In this document: positions 43,101 through 51,301 of the stretch, in pieces
Numbering within the stretch: position 1 is the stretch's first letter
Layout of the letters: each line of letters starts with the position of its first letter
NCBI GenBank assembly: GCA_964501335.1
Contig: CAZCTC010000002.1
Location: forward strand, 1-64,000
DNA: 64,000 nucleotides
Source: CAZCTC01 sp964501335
GTDB lineage: Bacteria; Chloroflexota; Anaerolineae; B4-G1; SLSP01
Direction: 5' to 3'
Program-made: the position numbers and the translations under genes
The notes under the pieces: generated by a model
The model's input: the letters and a program-made list of their open reading frames with translations, nothing else
The model's database searches: none
Told to the model about the DNA's origin: nothing

Positions 43101-43885
43101 CAGCGAGCCCGGGCAGTTGCAGCGCCGGCCACCGTGAGCGCATATCGATAGCTGCCGCCGGCATAACCCGCCGTCGAGCCGTTCCAGAGACCCTCTTCCT
43201 GATACCCGGACGCCCCGGCATCGTTATCGAGAACGACCCGCCCGACATTGCGATCGCGTTCCCGCACCGGCACCACCGTCGCGCCGGCCTGTTCCAGATA
43301 GGGAACTAAATATTGATTGACGACTTCGGCATTGTTATGATCTTCAATAAATCCCTGATAGACGGGACGCTGGGTACGCCAGGCGGCACCGTTCCATTGC
43401 CAACCGTGACCGGCGCTGAGATAAACCGTCTTGCCGGCCAGCGCCCCCTGCCCGGAACGGACTGCCGGCGCCGGCGCGACAGCCGCCTCGGTCCCATTGA
43501 CCGCCACAGTAACCGCTGGCAAGAAAGAGGAAAGCCCGCGACATTCCCGACTCTGCGGATCCCGGGCCTGGACATGTAAAACCTGCCAGGAAAACGGAGT
43601 CAACGACTGCGCCACCGCCGATTCCAGCCATTCGGCCCCCAGCCCCTCTCCGGCTCGTAGCTCGTCCACCGACCCACTCAGACAGACCGTCACGGTCTCC
43701 CCTGAAACCTCAACGGTCTCCACACTCCATCCCGGCGACAAGGCAGCCGCCACCAGAGATGTCAATTTAGTTACGGGAGATTTTTCCGGCGGCGGCGGCG
43801 CGGCTCCTACAGCACTGAAAAGAAGCACCACCACCAGCCCCAACCGGCACCACCACGCCATCTGTGCTCTACCTTGCTTACCCAT
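40139..43885 (-). CDS. Large secreted N-acetylmuramoyl-L-alanine amidase (Amidase_3) with inserted and C-terminal domains
   Basis: 1248 residues. A signal peptide (LGLVVVLLFSAVGAA) is followed by a GerMN-like domain (about 35-120). The Amidase_3 catalytic domain starts with VYLSAGHG (first Zn His) and the Glu ligand in NNAEVVNQYLVPYLEQAGA. A golvesin/CBM-like insert of about 130 residues (YRYALTVAGAATARARWQLT ... TWRYLGSFPFYAGPMTVTLD) interrupts it. It then resumes with FISWHTNGY (Zn His) and GVLLEIAYHDS (catalytic Glu). Downstream are an Fn3 domain (PPTKLRVENRGQGSVRVSW), a Rossmann-like segment (PALLIVNGFDKLVP), Ig-like domains, a YLPLVYRN motif at Y1081 and a C-terminal jelly-roll-like domain. 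It should cleave the peptide from MurNAc in cell walls, either its own or a competitor's. Confidence 0.87.
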   Translation of the reverse strand: MGKQGRAQMAWWCRLGLVVVLLFSAVGAAPPPPEKSPVTKLTSLVAAALSPGWSVETVEVSGETVTVCLSGSVDELRAGEGLGAEWLESAVAQSLTPFSWQVLHVQARDPQSRECRGLSSFLPAVTVAVNGTEAAVAPAPAVRSGQGALAGKTVYLSAGHGWQWNGAAWRTQRPVYQGFIEDHNNAEVVNQYLVPYLEQAGATVVPVRERDRNVGRVVLDNDAGASGYQEEGLWNGSTAGYAGGSYRYALTVAGAATARARWQLTVPEKSVYALYVWNVPASNRAVDARYTFEYAGGTAVIYLDQSHGPTTWRYLGSFPFYAGPMTVTLDNGTATAGQVVVADALRLGGGSFDSLTGIDVSATNPPNRPWWESGTYYYSQWVGLNPADWPYYNDIVARPMFARWNYRAWGGDAVFISWHTNGYNGTVRGTESYVHDGTTYARTPGSVELQTAVHDELIHDIRAGWDAGWTDRGKKQRDLGEVRMLWDSTASARMPGVLLEIAYHDSVEDAAALKDARFEQLSARAVYQGIVAYYESRDGVDLTLLPEPPTKLRVENRGQGSVRVSWAAPAVDSVGLGGDAATEYRVYASPDGFAWGTPTVVTGTEGWLTGLTPGQTRYVKVTAANAGGESFPTEVLGARVGDQPALLIVNGFDKLVPASLWQESDPTEGVNGRMWLERMNRRDYILSHGDAVPAGMAWDSASNEAVSSGVVDLQHYGVVDWILGEESSTDDGTLNQAERGALADYLNAGKALLISGAELAWDLVAIGRDPAFLQEGLHADYVTDDAATYTAQPASGGILDGVGAVRFDAPGEYDVDYPDGLSPRAGAVSVLTYSTGSSAAVAYSAPGGCPRSLLYGFPLEMIRTDVRSAVIQRSLTYLSACAATLEPDTGIAAPQAGAVYSSTPVVTGWGWGEGLRRVELQVYGAFSGTFWSGSDWAVQPVWITTTGTVSWTYGLPALTDGVYTLTARAVATQTDSTPAEMAFTVDTLPPAAPVPVTPTGGVSVTLLNVPLQWAAVSDPAGVVFYQVQVDGVTGTWGLSNVVTVPLSVGEHRWQVRAMDAVGNVGGWSDEVVFTAAPRLLYLPLVYRNYAGEVSGCTMDWTDGFEAEGGWDYNGQSERNGELVHAGSWAGRIGLVPGSAAPGGTVYASVSRVITLPAGVRSITLHYWRATAPGSDPTDRHYVSVKDAAGATTTLAVTALGSGSGWVTGTVHLTQWAGTAVRIYLGTINNVTLPTSALYLDDVELEVCR

Positions 43886-44017
43886 AGAAACCTCACTCGC
43901 CTGCTATGAATTTCAAACGCAGTTCTATCATAACTCTAAATTCTCCAACCCAAAACGACGGTTTCATTTCCAAATAGAAACAACTTAAGGCGCTGCACCC
44001 GTACGGCCCCGGCCTTA

Positions 44018-44215
44018 TAGCGTCCCGCAAAAAGTATTTTCCTGGCAAGAATCGACGCGCAGGATGGGGAGAGAGTGTTTTTTATTTGTGTTTTGCGCGC
44101 ATAAGAATGCGCGCAAAAACACGGGCTTTTTTCTCGACCTGTGCGGTTAATCTGAAAAAAGCCCATATTTTCGGCGGCTTTCTGAAGCCGCCGAAAATAT
44201 AAACAAAAAACTGGC
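44018..44215. repeat. Double-hairpin dispersed element
   Basis: A plus-strand copy (CGTCCCGCAA, GACGCGCAGGATGGGGAGAG, hairpin 44088-44122) shares its right end with a minus-strand copy whose perfect hairpin is 44165-44200 (ATATTTTCGGCGGCTT/AAGCCGCCGAAAATAT). Between them GGGCTTTTTT and AAAAAAGCCC also pair around CTCGACCTGTGCGGTTAATC. This composite fills most of the 434-bp gap 43886-44319; 43886-44017 holds nothing recognisable. Confidence 0.8.
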
Positions 44216-44319
44216 GCAATTCAAAAGTCCGAGATACAATAATCCAGCCGGCTACTTCATCTATGAACTTTCCAGGCCTGCTGGCCTGAAACATCAATCC
44301 AGAAAAGTTGGAGGCTTCT

Positions 44320-45678
44320 ATGAGCACATTGTTGGTAAAAAATGCCGCCCTGCTCGTCCGCATGGATGACCGGCGAGAAACTATCCCCAACGGCGGCATG
44401 CTGATCCAGGATCGTAGCATCGTCCAGGTAGGCCCCACATCCTCCCTCCCCACCACGGCCGACGAAGTGATCGATGCCGGCGGGATGATCCTGATGCCCG
44501 GTCTGGTCAACACCCATCATCACCTCTACCAAACCCTCACCCGTGCCGTCCCGGCCGCCCAAAATGCCGTGCTCTTTCAGTGGTTGAAAACCCTCTATCC
44601 CATCTGGGCCGGCCTGACCAGCGAAGCCGTCTACACCAGCGCCCAGGTCGGCCTCGCCGAACTGATGCTCTCCGGCTGCACCACCGCCTCCGACCACCTC
44701 TACATCTACCCCAACGATGCCCGCATCGACGATGAAATCCGGGCCGCCCAGGAGATCGGCATTCGCTTCCATGCCAGCCGCGGCTCCATGAGCCTCGGCG
44801 AGAGCAAAGGCGGCCTGCCGCCGGATCGCGTGGTCGAGAACGAAGAGGCCATCCTGCGCGACACCCGCCGCGCCATCGAAACCTACCACGATTACCAGCC
44901 CTACGCCATGACCCGCATCGTCGTCGCGCCCTGCTCGCCCTTCTCCGTCACCCCCGAATTGATGCGCGAATCGGCCAATCTGGCCCGCGCCTACAAAGTC
45001 CATTTGCACACCCATCTGGCAGAAACGATCGACGAAGAGGCCTTCTGCCTGGAAAAATTCGGCCACCGCCCGGTCGGTTACGCCGAAACCCTCGGCTGGA
45101 TCGGCGATGATGTCTGGTTCGCCCACGGGGTCCATATCAGCCCCAGCGAAATCAAAGAGATGGCCCACAGCCATACCGGCGTGGCTCACTGCCCCAGCAG
45201 CAATATGCGGCTGGCCTCCGGTATCGCCCCAATACGCCAGTATCTGGATGCCGGCGTCCCGGTCGGCCTGGGCGTCGACGGATCAGCCAGCAACGACGGC
45301 TCGCATCTGCTCGCCGAAGCCCGGATGGCCATGCTGCTTCAACGGGTAATGGGCAACCCGGCCGGCCTGAGCGCCGAGGAAGCGCTCTGGATCGGCACCC
45401 GCGGCGGAGCGGAAGTATTGGGCCGCGACGATATCGGGGAACTCTCACCCGGCAAAGCGGCCGACTTCATCGGCTTGCGGCTCGACACTTTGGATTATGC
45501 CGGGGCCGCAGTTCACGATCCGCTGGCCGCGACCATCTTCTGTCAGCCCCGCGGCGTTGATCTCTCCGTCATCAATGGTCGAATTGTAGTCAAAGAAGGT
45601 CGTCTCCTGACATTGGATCTCCCGGTTGTAGTCGAACGCCACAATCGAATCGCCCGCAATCTGGTCGCTGCCGTCTAA
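44320..45678 (+). CDS. Amidohydrolase, likely 8-oxoguanine deaminase
   Basis: 452 residues of the TrzN/AtzA-type amidohydrolase superfamily. Zinc-binding THHHLYQTLTRA, HLHTHLAET, FAHGVH and the catalytic GVDGSASNDGSHLLAEARMA are all intact. The HHHLYQTLTR and GVDGSASND patterns are those of 8-oxoguanine deaminases, which convert 8-oxoguanine to urate and remove an oxidised base from the nucleotide pool. Other purine or triazine deaminases are less likely alternatives. The start is the ATG five codons into the frame, just after TTGGAGG. The stop is 14 bp before the following kinase gene. Confidence 0.85.
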   Translation: MSTLLVKNAALLVRMDDRRETIPNGGMLIQDRSIVQVGPTSSLPTTADEVIDAGGMILMPGLVNTHHHLYQTLTRAVPAAQNAVLFQWLKTLYPIWAGLTSEAVYTSAQVGLAELMLSGCTTASDHLYIYPNDARIDDEIRAAQEIGIRFHASRGSMSLGESKGGLPPDRVVENEEAILRDTRRAIETYHDYQPYAMTRIVVAPCSPFSVTPELMRESANLARAYKVHLHTHLAETIDEEAFCLEKFGHRPVGYAETLGWIGDDVWFAHGVHISPSEIKEMAHSHTGVAHCPSSNMRLASGIAPIRQYLDAGVPVGLGVDGSASNDGSHLLAEARMAMLLQRVMGNPAGLSAEEALWIGTRGGAEVLGRDDIGELSPGKAADFIGLRLDTLDYAGAAVHDPLAATIFCQPRGVDLSVINGRIVVKEGRLLTLDLPVVVERHNRIARNLVAAV

Positions 45679-45692
45679 TCAAAAGAGCCAAA

Positions 45693-48425
45693 ATGAAAAA
45701 ACTAGCTGGCGTCGCAGGTCGAACTCACATCAAGTATCGCCGGCGGGAACCTCTCTCTCCCGCCCATACCGAACAGCAGCTCCATCGGTTAAACCGTACC
45801 CTGCGCGCCATCAGCAGTGCCAACCAGGCGATCATCCGCATCCGCGACCGGGATGCGCTACTGCAAGAGATCTGTCGCATCCTGGTCGAAGAACGCGATT
45901 ACCAGGGCGTCTGGATCGGCGATTATCAGGGCGAAAATCACACTTTTCGCCCGGCCGCCTGTGCCGGCAATTGCGAATCTCCCACCGGGTCTAAAATCAA
46001 CTGCACCGAAAGCGATGCCTCGGCCTGCATTGCGCGCTCGACCTATACAACCACCGCCCGGTGGATCTGTAACGGAACCACAAACAATGACCGCCGCTGT
46101 ATCACCACTATCCCCATTCTGATCCGGGGCCGGCAGGTCGCCCTGTTGACCGCCTGTTCCATCGATCCCGACGCCTTCGATGAAGAAGAGCTGGCCCTGC
46201 TCGACGAATTGACCGGAGATGTCGGCTTCGCGCTGGAACGCCTGGAAATCGAGGCCCGCCAGCGCGAAGCCGAAGAGGCTCTGCGGGCCTCGGAGGGACG
46301 ATTCCGCAATCTTTCTGAAAATGCCCCCATGGGCATCGCCCTGATTCAGGATCAGGGCTTCCGTTACGTCAACCCGGCAATGGCCCGCATGTACGGCTAC
46401 GATCCGGAAATGCTGGTCGGCCATCTGGGCCTGATGGATATCACCGCCTCGGAAAACCGGGAATCGCTGGCCGAAATGGCCCGCCAGATCATCAGCGGAG
46501 AACTGATGCGGGTGCACTTAAGCAGCCGGGGACGACGCCAGGACGGCTCGACCTTCGATGTCGAAATCCAGGGCGCCCGCATCGCCCACACCCGCCGTCC
46601 GGCGATGATCGCCACCTTCCTGGATATTACCGAAAGGGAACAGAACCGCCGTTATCGAGAGACCCTCACCCAGGCCGGCCTGACCATATCCCGGGCCCAA
46701 ACGATCTCCGAAGCGCTGGAAACCACCGTCAATCTGGCCATCCAGATTCTGCCCAGCCAGGGAGCCAATCTGATCCTGACCGAAAACGGACGGATCCAGG
46801 AAATCGCCCATCGCGGCTACGACGGAATCTACGCTCCGATTCTGAACGCCTTCCCTATCGGCGCCGATATCCAGACCATTCCCATCCTGCGCACCATGGC
46901 CGAACTACGCAATCCACTGATCATTCTGGATACCCAACGCTCCGATCTCTGGGCCGGGCGGCCGGAGGCCATGCCGATCCGCTCCTATGTAGGAGTCCCC
47001 TTGATCATCCGACGCACCATCATCGGCTACCTCAACCTGGACGGCCTGCAAGTGCGCCCCACCGAAGCCGATTACCAACGGCTTAAACTCTTCAGCGATT
47101 CGATTGCCGTCACCCTGGAAAACCTCAAACTGGTCGATTCTTTAAAAGAAGAACGAAACCGGCTGGCTTTACTTTACAATCTATCTCAAAGCCTGGGAGA
47201 AAGCCTGGAATTGCCCGAAGTGGCCCAACGGGCTTTATATCAGGCCGGGCAGGCCTTGCACGCCCTGCGCGGGGTGCTCTTCCTGCACGATCAAGAAAGC
47301 GGGACGCTCGTCCCGATTGCCGGCCAGGGCCTCGATGAACAGACCTTGCTGGATATCCAGATCCAGACAAATCACGACGGCGGGATCGGATTGGCCTATG
47401 CAGTCGCCCGCAGCCGGATCACGGCCTGTGTCGGCAATGTAGATGAAAATCCCGATTGGGTTTTCATCGCCGGCGCCGATGAAGATGTCAAATCAGCCCT
47501 TTATGTCACGCTCGAACTACACGGCGAATTGATCGGTGTACTGGGACTGGTCAGCGATCGCCTGAACGGCTTCAGCGAACAGGATCAACGACTGGTGGAG
47601 GCCCTGTGCGTTCCGGTCACTCTGGCCCTGCAAAACGCCCTCTATTTCACGCAGAGCCAGAACCATGCCGAACAACTGGCCCACGCTCTCGAACGCCAGC
47701 AGGAACTCGACCAGCTCAAAGATGAGTTCATCCAGAATGTCTCTCACGAATTGCGTACCCCGCTGGCCCTGATCATGGGATATGCCGAAATGCTCAGCTC
47801 CGGAGCCCTCGGCCCGCTGCAACCGGATCAGGCCAAACCGATTGAAATCATCACCGTTCGCAGCCGGATGCTGCGCCAGCTGGTCGAAAGCATCGCATTG
47901 CTCTGGCAACTCGAACGCCGGGACACCAAACCCCGGGTTCTGGAACAGATCGACCTCACCCAATTGGTGCAAACGATGACGGAAGAATTCCAATCGACCG
48001 TAACCAAAGCCAACCTGAAACTGGAATCCGAAGTAATAAATGAATCGCTGATTATCGAAGGGGAACTGATCGAAATCAAACGGGTGTTGGACAACCTGTT
48101 AGGGAATGCTTTGAAATTCACACCGGCAGGTGGACTGATCAAGGTAACGCTGCAACGCTGCCCGGAAGGAGCCTGTCTGAAAGTCTACGATACCGGGATC
48201 GGCATCCCTCCGGAAAAACTGCAACGGATCTTCGAACGCTTTTATCAGGTGGACGGCAGCGCCACCCGCCGCTATGGGGGGATGGGGCTGGGGCTGGCGC
48301 TGGTCAAAGCCATCGTAACCGCACATCAGGGACATGTATGGGCCGAGAGCCCCGTCAACAACGATTCACAACACCCCGGCTCCTGCATGACCGTAGTACT
48401 GCCGTTGTCCTATAATCTGTCTTGA
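45693..48425 (+). CDS. Multi-GAF/PAS sensor histidine kinase
   Basis: 910 residues with no obvious membrane segment. Order: GAF-like domain 1 (about 45-190), which carries a cluster of cysteines (ACAGNC, INCTESDASAC, WICNG, RRC); PAS (about 200-320, ENAPMGIALIQDQGFRYVNP); GAF 2 (about 335-475); GAF 3 (about 500-650); HisKA with H685 in NVSHELRTPLALIMGYAEML; HATPase_c with NLLGNALKFTPAGG, DTGIGI and GLGLAL. The number of input domains suggests integration of several cytosolic signals, and the cysteines could make domain 1 redox- or metal-responsive. It is likely co-transcribed with the deaminase gene. No response regulator is nearby. Confidence 0.88.
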   Translation: MKKLAGVAGRTHIKYRRREPLSPAHTEQQLHRLNRTLRAISSANQAIIRIRDRDALLQEICRILVEERDYQGVWIGDYQGENHTFRPAACAGNCESPTGSKINCTESDASACIARSTYTTTARWICNGTTNNDRRCITTIPILIRGRQVALLTACSIDPDAFDEEELALLDELTGDVGFALERLEIEARQREAEEALRASEGRFRNLSENAPMGIALIQDQGFRYVNPAMARMYGYDPEMLVGHLGLMDITASENRESLAEMARQIISGELMRVHLSSRGRRQDGSTFDVEIQGARIAHTRRPAMIATFLDITEREQNRRYRETLTQAGLTISRAQTISEALETTVNLAIQILPSQGANLILTENGRIQEIAHRGYDGIYAPILNAFPIGADIQTIPILRTMAELRNPLIILDTQRSDLWAGRPEAMPIRSYVGVPLIIRRTIIGYLNLDGLQVRPTEADYQRLKLFSDSIAVTLENLKLVDSLKEERNRLALLYNLSQSLGESLELPEVAQRALYQAGQALHALRGVLFLHDQESGTLVPIAGQGLDEQTLLDIQIQTNHDGGIGLAYAVARSRITACVGNVDENPDWVFIAGADEDVKSALYVTLELHGELIGVLGLVSDRLNGFSEQDQRLVEALCVPVTLALQNALYFTQSQNHAEQLAHALERQQELDQLKDEFIQNVSHELRTPLALIMGYAEMLSSGALGPLQPDQAKPIEIITVRSRMLRQLVESIALLWQLERRDTKPRVLEQIDLTQLVQTMTEEFQSTVTKANLKLESEVINESLIIEGELIEIKRVLDNLLGNALKFTPAGGLIKVTLQRCPEGACLKVYDTGIGIPPEKLQRIFERFYQVDGSATRRYGGMGLGLALVKAIVTAHQGHVWAESPVNNDSQHPGSCMTVVLPLSYNLS

Positions 48426-48510
48426 AAATAGCCGGCGCTGGCCCTCATATCCCCCCTACCCCCCTTTTCTCCCAAAGACGCAGATGGGAGAAAAGGAGGG
48501 ATTTGTTTTC

Positions 48511-48640
48511 TGGGGAATTTGCCCGCCTCAGAAGGCGTGCAAATTCCCCAGCCGACAAATCATAGAGAGTTTTTTTGTTTATGTTTTCGTGCGCATCAGA
48601 ATGCGCACGAAAACATGGGCTTTTCCACAGCCGCCCCCCT
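48511..48640. repeat. Paired hairpins of the dispersed family
   Basis: The hairpin at 48511-48550 (TGGGGAATTTG/CAAATTCCCCA) and a perfect one at 48581-48616 (ATGTTTTCGTGCGCAT/ATGCGCACGAAAACAT) are separated by the family's AGAGAGTTTTTTTGTTT box. GGGCTTTTCC follows. They lie in the 303-bp gap between a kinase gene and the convergent GT-C gene. Confidence 0.7.
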
Positions 48641-48728
48641 AACGCATCTTTGCAAAACGAAGAAGAATTCAGAAAAATCTCTTCTTTTCTCTGTGCTCTC
48701 AGTGCTCTGTGGTGAAAGCTTCCCCCTC

Positions 48729-50648
48729 TCAAGGCAACGTCGCCACAGGAGCCGCGTCGTCGGGGGGGCGGTTTTTATCCTGCACGATTGCCGGCAAACG
48801 TCCTGCCACGGTATAAATTCCAAGCCGCACTGTATAAGGTCCCGCTCCCGGCACCCGCAAATAGCGTACATCGACCAACCGATCCCCCGGCTGCCAAAAC
48901 TGCAACGGCAACGTCCCCCCCAGAGCCGGCCCATCGCCCTGCGCGACCAGCTGCCCCTGCGCATCCACCACATGGACGAAAATCTCAGCCGATACCGCCT
49001 CACGAGCCCGCCAAACCAGCGTCAGAGCCCAACGGCCCTCCCCTGCCGGTGCAACCGCTGCCGATTCCAGCTGCGGCCCGCCGGAAAAATCGACCAACAC
49101 CGAACCGGCAGCCGAAGCCGTCGAAGTCACTGATCCCACATAACGCAGTTCAAATTGCCGCTCCGGCTCTTCATACCGGCTCAACCAGAGGCCCCGATGG
49201 GTCAACGCAAAATCCCGCATGGCCGCCCAATCCAGCTCCGGCGGAACCGTCCCCATCCGGGGATCGGTCGCCTGCATCACCGGAGCACAAATCACCGCAT
49301 CCGCTGTATCCTCACCCAGATTGAGACGCCAGAAAGCATCAAAATCAGAGTAGAAAGGCACATAAAGTATCCCCTCAGAAATCAGAGGATAAACCGGCCG
49401 TTCCCAGATCAACCAGGCCGGCAAATTGATAAAACCAGCGCCGGGCGTCGCCGCCTCCGTCAGAGCCGGAGCATAAACCGCCTGCAACTGCTCGTAAAGG
49501 AAACGCTCGTGTGTCAGGTAAGCCAGACTTTGCCCGGCCAGCGCCGCACTCAGCAATCCCACGCCCCCCCGCCGCCACCAGCCCGCCGGAAACAGCTCCG
49601 CCAGAGTCAGAATCAAGCCGCTCCAAAAAACTACCATGCCCACCGACGCCAGGGTATAAAGGCGAGGTCCCACAAAAAGACTGCCGAAATCGAGAAAGAG
49701 CGCCGAAGGCAAGGCTCCCCAAAACCACCACCATAGCCCGAAGGCCAGCCACCGCCACGCCGGCATCCGCCGAAAAACCGCCAGCCCCCCCAGCAACAAC
49801 ACAATCACAAAAGCCGCCCCGCCCAGCAGCGTAAAATCATGGCCGCCCTGTGCCACACCCCACTGCACCGCCGGGCCCACCGGATAGAGAAGCCCCTGCA
49901 AAAAGAACATCATGTTCTGCGGCACATCGGCCAGATGGCTCAACGGCGCTACCTTCGTCCCCTGTAAAACCAGAGCCCGCAACCCAAAAACGCTCAGATT
50001 CAACAATCCGCCGGCTACCAGATAGCCGCTCTGACGCCAGGTCGACCGCCATCCCTGCTGAATCAGAACCAATCCGGCCACCAAAGCACAACAGACAATC
50101 CCGCTTTCATGGGCCAACGGCGCCAGCGCCGTCGCAATCAGGCTCACAATCCACCAGCGCCGTCGCCCGCTCTCCCCGGCTATCAACGCCGCCTCCGCCG
50201 CCAGCAAGATCAATGTCACAACCCAGGGATGCGGCAACGAAGTAACCCAGGGCACGGCATAGACCGCAAAAGGAAACAGCACAAACAACAACGCCGCCAG
50301 CAAGGCCAGATCCCGCCGACGACAACAGCGGTAAACTACCCGCATCACCCCGACGGCCGCCAATCCATAGATAACCACTTCCAATCCATGCAGGAACGGA
50401 GCCCGCCAGGTCACCGGCCACAAAAAACCCACCTTGTAAAGAATAAAGGTCAAAGGGCGATAGTAACCGCCGTTCTCACTGCGGGTGAGAATTTCCCAAA
50501 AACTGCTGGCCTGTACCCATTCCAAAACAGGCATGTCATCAAAAAAGAAAGGTAAGGTCAAAGCAAAAGCATAATTCACAGCCAGCACAACAGCCAGCCC
50601 CAAACTGCCACCAATCATCCAATGGCGCCGCCAGAAAGATTCTTTCAT
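48729..50648 (-). CDS. GT-C-like membrane glycosyltransferase or transporter-like protein
   Basis: 639 residues. About ten hydrophobic segments occupy residues 10-390, and a soluble, probably extracytoplasmic, domain of ~250 residues follows. The first loop contains FFFDDMPVLEW, the acidic DD placement typical of GT-C (PMT/ArnT-like) glycosyltransferases, followed by YYRPLTFILYK. The C-terminal domain has beta-sandwich character (WALTLVWRAREAVSAEIFVH, GPYTVRLGIYTVAGRLP). Substrate unknown. The upstream region lacks a good Shine-Dalgarno sequence. It is divergent from the zinc-ribbon protein gene. Confidence 0.65.
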   Translation of the reverse strand: MKESFWRRHWMIGGSLGLAVVLAVNYAFALTLPFFFDDMPVLEWVQASSFWEILTRSENGGYYRPLTFILYKVGFLWPVTWRAPFLHGLEVVIYGLAAVGVMRVVYRCCRRRDLALLAALLFVLFPFAVYAVPWVTSLPHPWVVTLILLAAEAALIAGESGRRRWWIVSLIATALAPLAHESGIVCCALVAGLVLIQQGWRSTWRQSGYLVAGGLLNLSVFGLRALVLQGTKVAPLSHLADVPQNMMFFLQGLLYPVGPAVQWGVAQGGHDFTLLGGAAFVIVLLLGGLAVFRRMPAWRWLAFGLWWWFWGALPSALFLDFGSLFVGPRLYTLASVGMVVFWSGLILTLAELFPAGWWRRGGVGLLSAALAGQSLAYLTHERFLYEQLQAVYAPALTEAATPGAGFINLPAWLIWERPVYPLISEGILYVPFYSDFDAFWRLNLGEDTADAVICAPVMQATDPRMGTVPPELDWAAMRDFALTHRGLWLSRYEEPERQFELRYVGSVTSTASAAGSVLVDFSGGPQLESAAVAPAGEGRWALTLVWRAREAVSAEIFVHVVDAQGQLVAQGDGPALGGTLPLQFWQPGDRLVDVRYLRVPGAGPYTVRLGIYTVAGRLPAIVQDKNRPPDDAAPVATLP

Positions 50649-50651
50649 AAG

Positions 50652-50679
50652 TTGTCTAGTTGCCTCATTGCATTACAAT
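50652..50679 (+). promoter_or_regulatory. Sigma-70 promoter of the zinc-ribbon membrane protein
   Basis: TTGTCT, 16 bp, TACAAT, ending 36 bp before the GTG start. Confidence 0.5.
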
Positions 50680-50715
50680 AAGATTGCTCAATAACCCGAC
50701 TTCACAGGAGGAACC

Positions 50716-51237
50716 GTGAATACAGGAAAAAATCTGGGCTTGATTTTAGTCGGCATCGGTGTCGGCATCTGTCTGATCTCCACCCTCTGGCTCGGAGCCA
50801 GCGCAGCCAGTGGAAAATTTGACGATATCGCGGCGCCGATTCTGGGTGGCGGCCTGGCCTTTGTCATCGCCGCCCCCCTCTTAGGCGCGGGCGCCTATAT
50901 GCTCATCAAAGGTCAGCAGGAATCCAAAGAAATGGCCTATGTCCAACAGGAACGCAAGTTATTGGGATTGGTCCAGACTCAGGGGCAGGTCAACGTCGAT
51001 CAGGCCGCGTTGGAAATGCGGGTCAATCGTGAAACGATCAAAGAAATGGTCTACGATCTGGTAGAAAAAGGCTTCTTTACCGGTTATATCAACTGGCAAC
51101 AGAACATACTCTATTCCCAGGATGCCGAAAAAATGAAAGCCGGTTCCCGTTGCCCTAACTGTGGAGGATCACTCACGCTGGCAGGAAAAGGCGTGGTACG
51201 CTGCCCCTACTGCGGTACGGATATCTTCCTTTCCTGA
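50716..51237 (+). CDS. Membrane protein with winged-helix-like segment and zinc ribbon
   Basis: 173 residues, GTG start after AGGAGG. Two membrane helices (LGLILVGIGVGICLISTLWL and an AFVIAAPLLGAGAYML hairpin) are followed by a cytoplasmic helical segment. It has a helix-turn-helix-like pattern (QGQVNVDQAALEMRVNRETI, then KEMVYDLVEKGFFTGYI), as in small PCI/winged-helix membrane regulators. A C-terminal zinc ribbon CPNCGG...CPYCG is intact. It may be a membrane-tethered regulator; no partner is apparent. Confidence 0.65.
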   Translation: MNTGKNLGLILVGIGVGICLISTLWLGASAASGKFDDIAAPILGGGLAFVIAAPLLGAGAYMLIKGQQESKEMAYVQQERKLLGLVQTQGQVNVDQAALEMRVNRETIKEMVYDLVEKGFFTGYINWQQNILYSQDAEKMKAGSRCPNCGGSLTLAGKGVVRCPYCGTDIFLS

Positions 51238-51253
51238 ATGACGATATTCAAAA

Positions 51254-51283
51254 TTTCGCGCGCCCCGAAAGGGGCGCGCGAAA
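51254..51283. terminator. Bidirectional terminator with GAAA tetraloop
   Basis: TTTCGCGCGCCCC and GGGGCGCGCGAAA form a perfect 13-bp stem closed by GAAA. It lies between convergent genes and resembles the core hairpin of the dispersed element without its flanks. Confidence 0.75.
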
Positions 51284-51301
51284 TGATAAAGACACACAGG
51301 T

